IMG/VR virus record: IMGVR_UViG_3300042518_000672 | Coordinates: 1-31,270 of that record | Source of the DNA: a virus | Strand: one strand, 5' to 3' | Length of the DNA: 31,270 bases | In this document: piece after piece, positions 20,792-29,942 of the stretch | Layout of the letters: every line of letters begins with the position of its first letter | Numbering within the stretch: position 1 is the first letter of the stretch | Made by a program: the position numbers and the translations under genes | Notes under the pieces: model-generated | Seen by the model: the letters and a program-made list of their open reading frames with translations, nothing else | The model's database searches: none | What the model was told of the DNA's origin: nothing

Positions 20792-21583
20792 ATGCCAATA
20801 GCTCCGGACAATTACAGAAACCTCGTTCGGAACGTCCCCGCAGTTTTGACGCTTGATGGCACTGCCAACGGGGTTGTCACGGTTGCAGACAATGCGGCGC
20901 TGCAAATTACGTCAAAGCTAACCATTATGTGTTGGGCAAAAAGTTTTTCAGGCCCTGATCTTGGTTATATTTTTGGTCGCACCAACGCGGCGTCTGCTGG
21001 CGGCTGGTCTCTGCAAAAGACTACAAGCACTAACACTACAAACGCTTCAACCATTTTGTCCGGGTTGTCTGGTGGCGGACTTGGCGGGAACTCGACGCGC
21101 ATGACGTTTGGCGAATCTGCGCAATGGCAACATTACGCGGCTAGTTATGACGCATCTTTGCCGTCCGGCTCAAGACAAGCGCGCGTGTATCAAAACGGCA
21201 TTCTTGATTTTTCCAGCGATGGTCAAATAATGACCATTCCTAACGTTGCTGGTCTGGATTTTCTCATTGGCAATAGAACGGGCGGCGTGGTTGCTGACAC
21301 GTTCTTTTATGGCGCGGTATATGACATTCGGGTGTATAGCCGAATCTTGACGCAAGATGAAATTTGTCGAGTGTGCTGCGGCCAAGATGTATCTCCAACC
21401 GAGCTTGTATTGCACATGCCATGTACTGATGGCAGCGGCACAACTGTTGCTAATATTGCAAATTCTGGCGTAGGCAATGGTGTTATGGGGGCTGGCGCTG
21501 CTTGGCAGCTAAAGGGCGTTTTGAGCACATACGGTCCTGGCGACAATATGCCATTCCGAACTAGAGAAATGGCTGTTGCATGA
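20792..21583 (+). CDS. LamG/concanavalin-like lectin domain protein
   Basis: A 263-residue protein whose residues about 15-205 match the LamG jelly-roll pattern: LTLDGTANGVVTVADNAAL, KLTIMCWAKSF, WQHYAASYD, QARVYQNGILDF and FYGAVYDIRVYSRILTQDEI. Such domains bind carbohydrate and occur in virion adhesins. The C-terminus (about 215-263) begins with LVLHMPCTDGSGTTV. Codon use is AT-rich like its neighbours on both sides. The end overlaps the tailspike-like gene as ATGA, so the pair is coupled. A receptor-binding or glycan-binding virion role is inference. Confidence 0.8.
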   Translation: MPIAPDNYRNLVRNVPAVLTLDGTANGVVTVADNAALQITSKLTIMCWAKSFSGPDLGYIFGRTNAASAGGWSLQKTTSTNTTNASTILSGLSGGGLGGNSTRMTFGESAQWQHYAASYDASLPSGSRQARVYQNGILDFSSDGQIMTIPNVAGLDFLIGNRTGGVVADTFFYGAVYDIRVYSRILTQDEICRVCCGQDVSPTELVLHMPCTDGSGTTVANIANSGVGNGVMGAGAAWQLKGVLSTYGPGDNMPFRTREMAVA

Positions 21584-23181
21584 CAGACTATTACGTAGAC
21601 CCAACCGCGCAGGGATCAGGCAGCGGCACGCGCAGTGACCCCTACCAATCTTTTTCGTCTATCTCTTCTTTGTCGTCTGGCGATGGGGTGTTTGCAAAAG
21701 CTGGCACAACAATAAATTCTACGTTCCCCACGGCGTTGCTTGCTGCAAATAATTTGCGGTTTGGTGTGTATGGTGGCAGTCGTCAAGTCATTGTTGATTG
21801 TGGCGTATCTCGGTCGGGGTTTACTTATTTGTCGGGCGCTGATGTTTGGCGAATTGGCGTTACTGTTAGCCCTGGCTGCGTGCGAGAAGACGGCTCGCCT
21901 ATGAATTGGGTAGAGTGGGACACTGATTTGTCTACTACTCGCGCGAAGATGACGCCGGGAACGTGGACTAGTCCCAACATTTGGACCGGAAGTTGGGCAA
22001 CGAATGTCATATATTTGGTGCCAAGCACTAAAACCCCGTTATTCCATCAATATGTCGTGGCTGAGTCTATTGCGGCAATGACTTCTTCTGCGGTGCAAAG
22101 TGGGTTGCGCGTTGAAGGGTGGGAATTTTGGGGCGGGAGCATGTTTGGTGCTCAATTTGTAGAGCGGACAAACGTTCAATTTATTGATTGTGGCTTTAGA
22201 TACGTTGGTGGTGCGGCGCAAAATGCAAGCACAACCTTAATCGGCAACGGGCTGGAACTGGCTTATGGTTGCGATGACTTTGTTGTCAATTCCTGCTATG
22301 CCGACGAAGTTTTTGACAGTGGGTTTAGTCCCCAAGCATGGACTGCGAGCCGCGTCATTCGAAATGGAGTCATTTCCAATAGCGTGGCTAGTGCATGCGG
22401 GCTCGCTGGCATTGAGGTTAGTTTAACTTTGGGGAGTGGGGTTTGCGGGTTAACTGGCATTCGAATAGATAAAAACAACATTGAACGGTCCGGTAGAGGG
22501 TGGTCTGGCATTCGATACGGTCAAGGCATCGGCATTGGAATGTTTTCTAATGTGCCTGGAGCCACTGCGCAAATCACTAATTCTTCTGTTAGTCGCAATG
22601 TCATTGCCAATTGCAACGGAACAGGAATAAGCACTTATCGTCTTAATGGCGATGTAACGGTATTCAATAACGAAGTTAAAAATTGTGTCAGCGGGTATCA
22701 GTTTCGGGACAATTTGTCGGCGTCGGGTTATGTGGCCTCAACATACGTTTACTCTGGTAATCGAGCGATTAAATGTGATACCGGGTACAGGATTGGGTTA
22801 GATGCAGACGTTGTGTCCTCGCAATACTTTTGTGAGCACAATGTTGCAACCAATTGTCAAACAGGCATTAGCATTGGTCACAGTCAAGGCACGGCAACCG
22901 TACAAAATAACATTGTCATTAATTCGGCTGTTGACGGCATCGCCAAGACTGGAAGCGGCTCAATCGTAAAAAATAATAACGTGTTGCATAACAACACGGC
23001 CAACTACAGTGGCGGCATTGTTCAAGGCACGGATGTATTGTCTGACCCGTTGTTTGGGGATTATTTTTTGCCAGAACAACAATCTCCAGCACGAAATGCA
23101 GGGATTACGACCGCCGCCGCGCGTAATGGAATGTTGTGCGTCTTTACTGAAAAGACGCCAACCATTGGTGCTAGAAAATAA
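21580..23181 (+). CDS. Tailspike-like right-handed beta-helix protein
   Basis: A 533-residue protein with beta-helix hallmarks: entry YYVDPTAQGSGSGTRSDPYQ, many coils of the type NNIERSG / NVIANCNGTGIS / NEVKNCVSGYQF / NNIVINSAVDGIAKTG, and a closing DPLF...SPARNAG segment as in pectate-lyase-like proteins. Phage proteins of this fold are tailspikes that bind or cut surface polysaccharide. There is no clear N-terminal virion-anchoring domain, so attachment may use another protein. The gene is the most AT-rich part of the window. It ends one base into the portal start (TAATG). The carbohydrate-cleaving residues cannot be assigned from sequence alone. Confidence 0.83.
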   Translation: MTDYYVDPTAQGSGSGTRSDPYQSFSSISSLSSGDGVFAKAGTTINSTFPTALLAANNLRFGVYGGSRQVIVDCGVSRSGFTYLSGADVWRIGVTVSPGCVREDGSPMNWVEWDTDLSTTRAKMTPGTWTSPNIWTGSWATNVIYLVPSTKTPLFHQYVVAESIAAMTSSAVQSGLRVEGWEFWGGSMFGAQFVERTNVQFIDCGFRYVGGAAQNASTTLIGNGLELAYGCDDFVVNSCYADEVFDSGFSPQAWTASRVIRNGVISNSVASACGLAGIEVSLTLGSGVCGLTGIRIDKNNIERSGRGWSGIRYGQGIGIGMFSNVPGATAQITNSSVSRNVIANCNGTGISTYRLNGDVTVFNNEVKNCVSGYQFRDNLSASGYVASTYVYSGNRAIKCDTGYRIGLDADVVSSQYFCEHNVATNCQTGISIGHSQGTATVQNNIVINSAVDGIAKTGSGSIVKNNNVLHNNTANYSGGIVQGTDVLSDPLFGDYFLPEQQSPARNAGITTAAARNGMLCVFTEKTPTIGARK

Positions 23182-25142
23182 TGACCGCAGAAAAGTGGCT
23201 GAAGGTCATTGCGGCGTATGACCGCGACTTTCAGCCGTGGCAGCGTCGCGTAGAAAACATCCTCAAGCGGTACAGGGACGACTCACGCCAGTCGCGCGAC
23301 GGTTACGAAGAATGCAAGTTCAACATTCTTTGGAGCAACGTCCAGACGCTGTACGCGGCCACCTATGCCCGCGTGCCGAAGCCTGACGTTAGCCGCCGAT
23401 TCCGCGATCAAGACCCGGTGGGGCGTGTCGCTGCGCTGATCCTCGAGCGCGCCCTAGAGTACGAGATCAACCAATACCCGGACTATCGGACCACGCTAGG
23501 GCAATGCGTGCATGATCGGTTCTTGGGTGGTCGCGGCACGTCCTGGGTGCGCTACGAGCCGCATATCCGACAGATTGAGATGTCGGACGGTCTGCAACTG
23601 ACGGAAGACGCGGAAGCAGAGCGAGAACAGGAAGTGCAGGAGGAGATTGAGTACGAGTGCGCGCCAGTTGATTACGTGCATTGGAAAGACTTCGGGCATA
23701 CGACCGCGCGGACGTGGGAAGAGGTCACGGCGGTATGGCGTCGCGTCTACCTGTCGCGGCAAGCCTGCGTTGAGCGGTTCGGCGATGAAGAAGGCAGCAA
23801 GATTCCGCTGGACTCGCGCCCGGACGAAGACCAGAAGCTCAAGGCCGACAGCGAGACCGACTCCAAGGCGTGCATCTACGAAATCTGGGACAAGGACACG
23901 TCTAAGGCGTACTGGATCAGCAAGAGCCTTAGCAAGATTCTGGACGAGCGCGACGACCCGCTAGGGCTGGAAGAGTTTTTTCCCTGTCCGCCGCCGCTGT
24001 ACGCCACGATCACGAATGAATCGCTTGTACCGCTGCCCGACTTCACGCTGTACCAGGATCAAGCGCGGGAACTGGACACACTGTCGGACCGCATCGACGG
24101 GCTTATCCGTGCACTCCAGATTCGCGGCGTGTTCGACAACAGCATTCCGGAGCTTTCGCGCCTCTTCACTGAAGGCAGTAACAACAGCCTGACCGCCGTC
24201 AAGAATTGGGCGGCGTTTGCTGAGAAGAACGGGCTTTCTGGCGCGATCGACCTTGTAGACCTGACGCCATTCGCCAATGCGCTGCGCGAGGCTTACCTAG
24301 CCTTCGAGCAGGTGAAGAGCCAGATTCACGAGATCACCGGCATCTCGGACATCATCCGAGGTCAGACGCAAGCAAGCGAGACGGCGACCGCGCAGCAGAT
24401 CAAGGGGCAGTACGCATCCCTTCGTCTGCGCAGCTATCAAGAGCAGGTGGCGCGGTTTGCTACCGACATCCTGCGCATGAAAGCGCGGATCATCTGCAAG
24501 CACTTTGCGCCCGAGACCATCGTAGAGATGAGCGCGGCGCAGCAACTCTCCGAGTCTGACCAGCAGTACATCGGGCCGGCGCTGCAACTCCTGCAAGACC
24601 CGAAGGCGCTTCGTAACTTCCGCATAGACATCGCTGCCGACACGCTTGTGCAGATCGACGAGCAGGCGGAGAAAGAGGCGCGCGTCGAGTTCCTGACGGC
24701 GACCGGCACCTTCCTGCGTCAAGCGGGCGAGATCGGTATGGCTGCGCCTGACTTGGTGCCGCTGTTGATGGAACTGCTCAAGTTCGGCGTGCAGGGCTTC
24801 AAAGTCGGCAAGACGATTGAAGGCGCTTTCGATACCACGGTTGAGCAACTGAAACAGTCCGCCATTCAGAAGGCACAGCAGCCTCCGCAGCCTGATCCAC
24901 GGATGGAAGTGGAGAAGATGAAGGCGCAGGCAGAGCAGCAGCGCACACAGATGGAGATGCAGCGCGAGGGCATGGCAGCGCAGGCGGACCAACAGAAGGC
25001 CGTGCTCGGCATTCAGACGCAGCAAGCGAAGAACGAAGCCGAGAAGATGAAGGCGGAAGCCTCCATTATCGTCAGCAGCAACAAAATCCGGGAAGCAGCG
25101 GTTAAGGCCGCGACGACTCCGAAACCTGTATCAACTCAGTAA
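23181..25142 (+). CDS. Portal protein
   Basis: A 653-residue head-to-tail portal, which forms the ring for DNA entry and exit and binds terminase. The pattern DRDFQPWQRRVENILKRYRD, NILWSNVQTLYAATYARVPK and the central DTLSDRIDGLIRALQIRGVF, RGQTQASETATAQQIKGQYA region is that of large podophage portals. Residues about 565-640 are a Gln/Lys/Glu/Met-rich coiled coil (DPRMEVEKMKAQAEQQRTQM and following). GC composition returns to that of the phage body with this gene. The usual order terminase-portal is interrupted only by the three-gene insert. Confidence 0.92.
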   Translation: MTAEKWLKVIAAYDRDFQPWQRRVENILKRYRDDSRQSRDGYEECKFNILWSNVQTLYAATYARVPKPDVSRRFRDQDPVGRVAALILERALEYEINQYPDYRTTLGQCVHDRFLGGRGTSWVRYEPHIRQIEMSDGLQLTEDAEAEREQEVQEEIEYECAPVDYVHWKDFGHTTARTWEEVTAVWRRVYLSRQACVERFGDEEGSKIPLDSRPDEDQKLKADSETDSKACIYEIWDKDTSKAYWISKSLSKILDERDDPLGLEEFFPCPPPLYATITNESLVPLPDFTLYQDQARELDTLSDRIDGLIRALQIRGVFDNSIPELSRLFTEGSNNSLTAVKNWAAFAEKNGLSGAIDLVDLTPFANALREAYLAFEQVKSQIHEITGISDIIRGQTQASETATAQQIKGQYASLRLRSYQEQVARFATDILRMKARIICKHFAPETIVEMSAAQQLSESDQQYIGPALQLLQDPKALRNFRIDIAADTLVQIDEQAEKEARVEFLTATGTFLRQAGEIGMAAPDLVPLLMELLKFGVQGFKVGKTIEGAFDTTVEQLKQSAIQKAQQPPQPDPRMEVEKMKAQAEQQRTQMEMQREGMAAQADQQKAVLGIQTQQAKNEAEKMKAEASIIVSSNKIREAAVKAATTPKPVSTQ

Positions 25143-25151
25143 GGAATCACA

Positions 25152-25535
25152 ATGGCTCTTGCTAACGAATTGGTGCGCGTTGGCGTGCCTCCTGTCACTG
25201 CTAGTGCGATGGGCGGAACGGTGGCGGCGGTTACTGCCACGTCGTCCGGCACCATCTCCACGTCCGTAGAACTGACCGCAGGCGTCAACCGCGTCACTGG
25301 CGCCAACGCCGTCAAGCTGCCGACGACGGGTCAGCCGGGTGACTCGCTCATCATGGTTAACGACACGGGCTCCAGCATCAACGTGTTTCCGCCCAATAGC
25401 TCGGCGGCGATTGGCGTTCCTGGCACGTCGTTCGGCTCTGCGGTGGCGGGTACAGCCTACGTGCACACCACGTTTGCGGTGGTCCGTTATACCTGCTACT
25501 CGCCCACGCTCTGGATGGTCAACAAGAGTGCGTAA
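25152..25535 (+). CDS. Small structural protein (unknown)
   Basis: A 127-residue beta-rich protein with Thr/Ser/Val strands (GGTVAAVTATSSGTISTSVE, GQPGDSLIMVNDTGSSINVF, VVRYTCYSPTLWMVNKSA). It is typical of phage proteins encoded behind the portal and probably part of the virion. AAGGAA precedes the ATG. The next gene starts with GTG inside its last codons. Confidence 0.66.
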   Translation: MALANELVRVGVPPVTASAMGGTVAAVTATSSGTISTSVELTAGVNRVTGANAVKLPTTGQPGDSLIMVNDTGSSINVFPPNSSAAIGVPGTSFGSAVAGTAYVHTTFAVVRYTCYSPTLWMVNKSA

Positions 25536-25812
25536 ACGCTACGTCTTCCGCGATGGGCAGTGGGTCGAGTTCACGCCCGACATGCTGCCCTCGTCGGATG
25601 CCCCGATGGTCGTTCCCGACATCGAGCCGTATCAATCCATGCAGACAGGGGAGTTGATCTCATCTCGCTCGCGTCATCGTGAGCACCTTAAAGCGCACGG
25701 GCTGATTGAGGTAGGCAACGAGACGAAGTATCTGGCCCCGAAGCCCAAGCAATTGCCGCCGGGGCTGAAAGAGACGATTGCACGGCAGGTTTACGAGAAG
25801 CTGCGCTACTGA
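25528..25812 (+). CDS. Small head-module protein of unknown function
   Basis: A 94-residue protein starting with GTG at 25528, overlapping the previous stop by eight bases; longer upstream frame is rejected as it is a shadow of the preceding gene. It carries VFRDGQWVEF, then a SRSRHREHLKAHGLIEVGNE segment (about 50-69), a motif familiar in a family of phage proteins encoded near portal genes. It is basic and ends KETIARQVYEKLRY. A structural or assembly role is likely from context only. Confidence 0.7.
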   Translation: MRKRYVFRDGQWVEFTPDMLPSSDAPMVVPDIEPYQSMQTGELISSRSRHREHLKAHGLIEVGNETKYLAPKPKQLPPGLKETIARQVYEKLRY

Positions 25813-26372
25813 TGGCCGACGTTCGCTCACTTACTGGCGTTCCGCCTGCCTCTGCATTCTCTAGCAGCAGCGGCACGCCTGTCGTTGTAGACCGGGACGC
25901 TGGCACGGCGTACGTCATGAAATCCGACGGCACGGTCGTGTCAATTGGCGGCGGTGGCGGCGGTGGCGCACCTACTAACGCGTCGTACCTGACACTCGGG
26001 ACAGACGCAACTTTGACCGCAGAGCGCGTACTCACTGCGGGCGATGGCGTCTCGTTTGTCGATACAGGCGCGGGCGGCACGCTGACCGTTACTAACTCGC
26101 TCCCTGCGCGCACTGTGGCGGCTTCGCTGGCCTTCGGCGGGTCGTTCACCGACAAGGCGGAAACGGTAGTGACCGGGCAAACGTGGGTCACGGCCAACAC
26201 GCGGATTAGCGCGCAGGTGTTGACGCCTTCGGGCACCGACCCGGACGAGATGTACTTGCTAGACCTTCGCCCCGTTATCAGCAGCCTTTCTGTTGGCAAC
26301 GGATGGACAGTCACCCTGTATACAGAGCCGGAAGCGCGCGGCACTTATACGGTTATGTGTGTGGGGAACTGA
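25812..26372 (+). CDS. Virion protein with polyglycine hinge (unknown)
   Basis: A 186-residue protein. After an N-terminal part (SLTGVPPASAFSSSSGTPVV) comes a run of eight glycines with an intervening alanine (VVSIGGGGGGGAP, about 42-54), a flexible hinge, and then a beta domain (TLGTDATLTAERVLTAGDGV, SFVDTGAGGTLTVTNSLPAR) that resembles phage fibre modules. The start shares one base with the previous stop (TGATG) and the next gene starts in its own stop. A tail or head fibre component is plausible. Confidence 0.66.
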   Translation: MADVRSLTGVPPASAFSSSSGTPVVVDRDAGTAYVMKSDGTVVSIGGGGGGGAPTNASYLTLGTDATLTAERVLTAGDGVSFVDTGAGGTLTVTNSLPARTVAASLAFGGSFTDKAETVVTGQTWVTANTRISAQVLTPSGTDPDEMYLLDLRPVISSLSVGNGWTVTLYTEPEARGTYTVMCVGN

Positions 26373-27841
26373 TGGCAGGCGCAAAGATCGCTCTAACGAG
26401 CACCAGCGGAGAGCTTCAGCAGGACGCCAACGGTAACGCTAAGGTCAACCTTCCGACAGATTCAGCGCAAGCGGGCACCGTTCGGTTTTTCTCGGAAAAC
26501 GACTCTGGCAACATTACCGGCTCCCCTTACGTCAAGTCGCCCGAGACCTCGGTCGATTACCGGCTACGCGTCGGTATCGATACGATCCTTCTGACCGACA
26601 CTTTCAACGCCACCGCGCAGAACACGGCGGTATGGTCGTACACGTTCAACACGTTGACGGCGGCACAACCCGGCGCGGGTACGCTTAACTTTAGCGTCGT
26701 CCAGGGCACGACAAGCGCGCATGGCGCCTTCGTGCGGTCGTTCCAATACTTCCCGCTAATTGGCACCGCGCCGCTCGCTGTTGAAGTCACTTTTGGTCAA
26801 TTCACTGCGGCGCTTGTCGCGAACGAAGTCTGGCTATGCGGGCTTGGCCTGCCGACTGCGGCAACCACGATTCCGACCGATGGCGTGTGGCTCTCGCTGA
26901 CAACGGCTGGCCTTATTGGGAACCTCGTCTATAACGGCGTGACCACGCAGACGGGCGTGCTGCGCACGCTGGCGCAAATGACTGTTGGCCTGCTCTACAA
27001 GACCGTGATTGTGATCGGCGAACGAGAGGTGGAATTCTGGCTAGAGGATGAATACCTCGGGCAGATCGCCATGCCTGCGGGTAACGGGCAACCGTTCTTG
27101 CAAGCCTCTCTGCCCGTGTTTATGCACAAATACAACACGGGCGCGGTTGCCAATACCAACACCATGCGCGTGTCGGATGTCACTGTCTCGCTGTTGGACC
27201 TGCAAACGGCAAAGCCGTGGGCCGCACAGATGGCGACGCAAGGCTTGATGGCGTACCAAGGCCAGAACGGCGGCACGATGGGCACGACTGCGGCCTATCC
27301 CAATGCGACGGCAGCAACGACGGTCACGGGCGCGGCACTGTCGCAAACGGCGGCAACCGCTACGGGCCTCGGCGGTCAGGCGGGCATTGTGGCGGCTGTC
27401 CCTGGCATTGATGGCCTTATCACCGCATTCCAAGTACCCACGGGCGGCATCAACCAGAGCGCGCGGAACCTTGTCATCACTGGCGTTCGCATCAACGCGG
27501 TGAACATTGGCGCAGCCGTAGCGACAACTGCTAGCGTGCTGTCGTGGTCCCTCGCGTTTGGCGCTACTGGCCCGACGATTCCGTCACTTGCGCAGGGCGA
27601 ATCCGCGTCCTTTGCTACCGGCACTGCGAAGGCATGGCGGCGCGTACCGCTTGGCATTCAATCGTGGATTGTAGGCGCGGCGATTGGCTCGCCCGCAGAA
27701 GCAATCAAAGTTGACTTCGAATCGCCAATCGTCGTGCATCCAGGGCAATGGGTTGCAGCCGTTGCCAAGTTCATCGCCGGCACCGCGACCGCATCACAAG
27801 TGATTTGGTGCGTCGTCGGAATTAACGCGTATTACGAGTAG
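26372..27841 (+). CDS. Large beta-rich virion protein (unknown)
   Basis: A 489-residue protein from the ATG at 26372, which overlaps the previous stop; the longer frame to 26303 is a shadow. It is beta-rich with Ala/Thr/Gly repeats (NATAATTVTGAALSQTAATA). The N-terminal third (IALTSTSGELQQDANGNAKV, NLPTDSAQAGTVRFFSENDS) is of a type common in phage structural proteins, and the middle (TDTFNATAQNTAVWSYTFNT, VGLLYKTVIVIGEREVEFWL) looks like a jelly roll. It ends the first structural transcript before a terminator. No enzymatic motif is seen. Confidence 0.7.
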   Translation: MAGAKIALTSTSGELQQDANGNAKVNLPTDSAQAGTVRFFSENDSGNITGSPYVKSPETSVDYRLRVGIDTILLTDTFNATAQNTAVWSYTFNTLTAAQPGAGTLNFSVVQGTTSAHGAFVRSFQYFPLIGTAPLAVEVTFGQFTAALVANEVWLCGLGLPTAATTIPTDGVWLSLTTAGLIGNLVYNGVTTQTGVLRTLAQMTVGLLYKTVIVIGEREVEFWLEDEYLGQIAMPAGNGQPFLQASLPVFMHKYNTGAVANTNTMRVSDVTVSLLDLQTAKPWAAQMATQGLMAYQGQNGGTMGTTAAYPNATAATTVTGAALSQTAATATGLGGQAGIVAAVPGIDGLITAFQVPTGGINQSARNLVITGVRINAVNIGAAVATTASVLSWSLAFGATGPTIPSLAQGESASFATGTAKAWRRVPLGIQSWIVGAAIGSPAEAIKVDFESPIVVHPGQWVAAVAKFIAGTATASQVIWCVVGINAYYE

Positions 27842-27877
27842 TGCCAACCCGCGCGCGTCGAGATGACGCCCGCAAAG

Positions 27878-27911
27878 CGGACCGCAGTGGTTAGGCGGTC
27901 CGTTCCTTTTC
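27878..27911 (+). terminator. Terminator before the scaffold gene
   Basis: CGGACCGC (27878-27885) pairs perfectly with GCGGTCCG (27895-27902) around the 9-base loop AGTGGTTAG, and flanking bases (A27876-T27904) can extend it. TTCCTTTTC follows. It separates the portal-proximal genes from scaffold and capsid and may lower or set the ratio of their expression. Confidence 0.8.
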
Positions 27912-27923
27912 TGGAGTTGCCCC

Positions 27924-28880
27924 GTGGACGAATCGCAAAACACATTGCGAGACGCGCTAGAGGCTAGCTTCGACGAATCAGTCGAAACGAGCGATGCGCC
28001 GGTAGAAAGTAGTGTTCCCGAAACCGCCGAACAGCGGGAGACGCGGGAACGTGACGAGCGCGGCAGGTTTGCCAGCAAAGCGGCGGACACGTCGCAGCCG
28101 ATGGCAGAGGCGCCACAAGTGTCTCGCCCTCCTCGCCCATCATCTTGGAAGAAAGACTATTGGGACGAGTGGGACAAGTTAGATCCGAAGGTGGCAAGCT
28201 ACCTTCACCAGCGCGAGCAGGAATACACGACAGGCGTTAGCACCTACAAGGCCGAAGCGGACCGCGCTAGAGGCATCCAAGAGGCGCTGACGCCATATAT
28301 GCCCGTTCTCCAGAGCAACAATCTGGAACCGGCGCAGTGGATTAAAAGCCTGGGCCAGGTGCATTACACGCTGGCCTTCGGACAACCGCAGGAAAAGGCG
28401 GCACTGCTCAAGAATCTGGCCCGGGACTTTAACGTCCCGCTTGGCGAGACGAATGAGAATGAAGAGTTGATGCACCTCCGGAACGAGCTTCAACAAGTGA
28501 AGTCCGGATGGCAGCAGTTTACGAGCATGCAGGAACAGCAGCAGAAGGCGGCAGCGATGGACGAGATTACTCGTTTCTCCGCTGACAAGCCTTACTTTGA
28601 AGAAGTAAGGGAAACCATGGCTGGACTACTTCAGTCGGGAATGGCCCAAAACCTTCAAGAAGCCTATGACAAGGCGGTGCGCCTCAGCGATGACGTGTGG
28701 CAGCGGCAACAAGCTGAAACACAACGCCAGAGCCAAGCGCAAGCGCATGTCGCCAAGGCAAAGGCCGCAGCGGTATCGGTCAAGTCCTCCACTCCTGGCG
28801 GACCGACGGTATCAAGTGGCCCCAAAGGTTTGCGCGATCAACTTTCGGACGCATTCGAAAGTTTTTCGAGCAGGGTTTAA
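27924..28880 (+). CDS. Scaffolding protein
   Basis: A 318-residue acidic, helical protein that organises capsid assembly and then leaves. The N-terminal acidic part (residues 1-40) precedes RDERGRFASK, a pattern I know from scaffold-like phage proteins, followed by SSWKKDYWDEWDKLDPKVAS, PVLQSNNLEPAQWIKSLG and a long coiled coil (about 175-285). The C-terminus (GPKGLRDQLSDAFESFSSRV) is a helix likely to bind the capsid protein. It is immediately upstream of the major capsid gene, as expected. GTG starts at 27924 after GGAG further upstream. Confidence 0.83.
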   Translation: MDESQNTLRDALEASFDESVETSDAPVESSVPETAEQRETRERDERGRFASKAADTSQPMAEAPQVSRPPRPSSWKKDYWDEWDKLDPKVASYLHQREQEYTTGVSTYKAEADRARGIQEALTPYMPVLQSNNLEPAQWIKSLGQVHYTLAFGQPQEKAALLKNLARDFNVPLGETNENEELMHLRNELQQVKSGWQQFTSMQEQQQKAAAMDEITRFSADKPYFEEVRETMAGLLQSGMAQNLQEAYDKAVRLSDDVWQRQQAETQRQSQAQAHVAKAKAAAVSVKSSTPGGPTVSSGPKGLRDQLSDAFESFSSRV

Positions 28881-28898
28881 CTCGTCTAGGAGACATCC

Positions 28899-29927
28899 AT
28901 GGCTTTCGCCAACTCCGCAATTAGCGACATCATCGCGACCACGATCCAGAATCGATCGGGTCAACTCGCTGACAACGTCAGCAACAACAACGCGCTTCTG
29001 CGCAAGCTGAAGTCTCGCGGCAACTCTCGCCCGTTTGGCGGCGGTAACGTGATCCTTGAAGAGATCATGTACAACGACGCCACCACGGCAAACGTGAACA
29101 GCTATAGCGGCTACGAGCTTATCAACATCCAGCCGAATAGCCCGATCAGTGCGGCGCAGTTCAATATCGCGCAGTACGCCTCTGCGGTGACGATGTCCGG
29201 TCTGGAGATGCTGCAAAACTCCAGTAAGGAACAGGTTATCGACCTGATGGAAGGTCGCCTGCAAGTGGCCGAAGCGCAGTTGATGAACCGGATTTCGACG
29301 GACATCTACGGCGACGGCACGGGCAACGCTGGCAAGAACCTGACGGGCTTGGGCGCTGCGGTGCCTGACACCCCGACCTCGGGCACGTATGGCGGTATTG
29401 ATCGCGGTACGACCATCGGTACCTTCTGGCGCTCGCAGTCGTATAGCGGTGTCACGAACGGTGGCGCGGCAGTGTCGGCGGCAAACATCCAGGCGTACAT
29501 GACGGCTCTTGCTATCCGCCTTGTTCGCGGCACGGATCGCGCGGACCTGATTGTGTCGGATAGCACGTACTTCCAGTTTTACGTGAACAGCCTGCAAGCC
29601 ATTCAGCGGATTACGTCTGAAGAGTCTGCCGGCGCGGGCTTCTCCTCGCTCAAGTTCTACGGCGGCGGGCAGAGCGCGGACGTGGTGCTCGATGGCGGCA
29701 TCTACACGGGCGGCGCGAACGGTACGAGCTTCACGGGCGCGACCTCTGCGCACATGTGGTTCCTTGACACCAAGTACATCTTTTTCCGCCCGCACCGTGA
29801 CCGGAACTTTGTGCCGATCGGCGGCGAGCGTCAGGCAGTGAACCAGGACGCTGTCGTTAAGCTGATCGGGTGGGCCGGGAACATGACGTGCTCGGGTGCG
29901 CAGTTCAACGGCGTCCTCATCGCCTAA
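28899..29927 (+). CDS. Major capsid protein
   Basis: A 342-residue capsid subunit with HK97-fold-type features. The start is MAFANSAISDIIATTIQNRS with QLADNVSNNNALLRKLKSRG. A long alpha-beta centre follows (GGNVILEEIMYNDATTANVN, EMLQNSSKEQVIDLMEGRLQ, IQAYMTALAIRLVRGTDRAD), then a C-terminal segment that reads YIFFRPHRDRNFVPIGGERQ. AGGAGA lies ten bases before the ATG. It follows the scaffold and precedes the decoration candidate. Capsid-related identification rests on order and overall pattern. Confidence 0.88.
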   Translation: MAFANSAISDIIATTIQNRSGQLADNVSNNNALLRKLKSRGNSRPFGGGNVILEEIMYNDATTANVNSYSGYELINIQPNSPISAAQFNIAQYASAVTMSGLEMLQNSSKEQVIDLMEGRLQVAEAQLMNRISTDIYGDGTGNAGKNLTGLGAAVPDTPTSGTYGGIDRGTTIGTFWRSQSYSGVTNGGAAVSAANIQAYMTALAIRLVRGTDRADLIVSDSTYFQFYVNSLQAIQRITSEESAGAGFSSLKFYGGGQSADVVLDGGIYTGGANGTSFTGATSAHMWFLDTKYIFFRPHRDRNFVPIGGERQAVNQDAVVKLIGWAGNMTCSGAQFNGVLIA

Positions 29928-29942
29928 TCGGAGAGCACATAA

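Noticed and set aside
20344-23181. Diversity-generating retroelement acting on the tailspike-like genes
   Set aside because: No reverse transcriptase gene or template/variable repeat pair was seen in the window.
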